From NCBI GenBank assembly GCA_002633025.1, contig NMRB01001044.1, forward strand, positions 85,701 to 149,700: a DNA stretch of 64,000 bases, given 5' to 3'. Below, piece by piece: positions 63,821-64,000 of the stretch. Below the pieces are notes generated by a model, which was given only the letters and a program-made list of their open reading frames with translations, was not told the origin of the DNA and searched no databases. Origin of the DNA: Notospermus geniculatus (Eukaryota; Nemertea; Pilidiophora; Heteronemertea; Lineidae). Both the position numbers and the translations under genes were made by a program. The number at the start of each line of letters is the position of its first letter. The stretch's first letter is position 1.

Positions 63821-63926
63821 ATAATACTTGTACAGTGTCACTTTAAAGACCACGTTATTGCCATTTTTCTCGACAGCCGGCGTCACCGCGCCACTCCAAC
63901 CCAGGAACTAACTACGTTGTCGGCTA

Positions 63927-64000
63927 TGTCACTCCCCCAGCAGGTTGCAAACTCTGTTTCCATCACTGAATTCAAGAAGGCACTGAAAACATTTCTCTTT
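63927..64000 (+). pseudogene. second LINE C-terminal fragment (runs off window)
   Basis: The frame MSLPQQVANSVSITEFKKAL KTFLF fits the last residues of the same kind of LINE RT (S-x-x-x-F-K-K-x-L-K-T-x-L-F). It begins right after the tail of the previous LINE and continues beyond the window. Confidence 0.65.

Overview
The window reads as nuclear DNA of an invertebrate animal, most likely marine: GT-AG introns with pyrimidine tracts, sparse short exons, and long intergenic spans filled with transposon relics of many classes. The sequence does not settle the phylum. No bacterial-type genes, operons or CRISPR arrays are visible. Ordinary host genes are few. The supported ones are (1) a complete four-exon gene on + (6741-9652) for a small secreted protein with two kringle domains; (2) a short-chain dehydrogenase/reductase gene of the DHRS11 type on - (34035 back to about 23600), spread over at least five recognisable exons; (3) one exon on + (44045-44289) with a PAN/Apple-like domain; and (4) two unrecognised, apparently related, largely single-exon frames on + (56101-57078 and 57543-58496).

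Layout: 1-170 is a degenerate AATTGCCCC minisatellite. 1620-6599 is a decayed Ty3/Gypsy retrotransposon (Gag zinc knuckle, protease, RT, RNase H, integrase tail, 3' LTR) with frameshifts, an internal integrase deletion and a 651-bp hAT-like insert bounded by an 8-bp target duplication. The kringle gene starts 141 bp after the 3' LTR. 10380-11160 holds a 145-bp tandem repeat. 12000-19400 is a dense series of inverted-repeat (foldback/MITE) elements, often nested. 19860-22700 carries dispersed repeats and an 84-bp perfect palindrome. 23600-34035 is the SDR gene, whose introns hold MULE-like, piggyBac-like and foldback elements. 35280-37866 is again nested TIR elements with a tRNA-derived SINE. 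42500-47250 contains MADF-, pogo- and mariner-type fragments and the second copy of an element also found at 27950-29645. 47330-48300 is a 186-bp satellite followed by a Penelope-like RT fragment cut by an assembly gap (48977-49090). 49100-56000 is mostly repeats and unassigned DNA; 56101-58496 holds the orphan frames; 59141-61041 has further MITEs and a SINE; 63280-64000 ends in two LINE 3' fragments.

Nothing looks like an operon or a multi-gene pathway. The strongest structural story is the insertion history: several elements occur as filled and empty site pairs within the window, so individual insertions can be bounded exactly. The most interesting coding observations are the compact double-kringle protein with an 18-nt micro-exon, the SDR with an apparent substitution at its catalytic serine position, and the paired orphan frames with repeated strand-like motifs.
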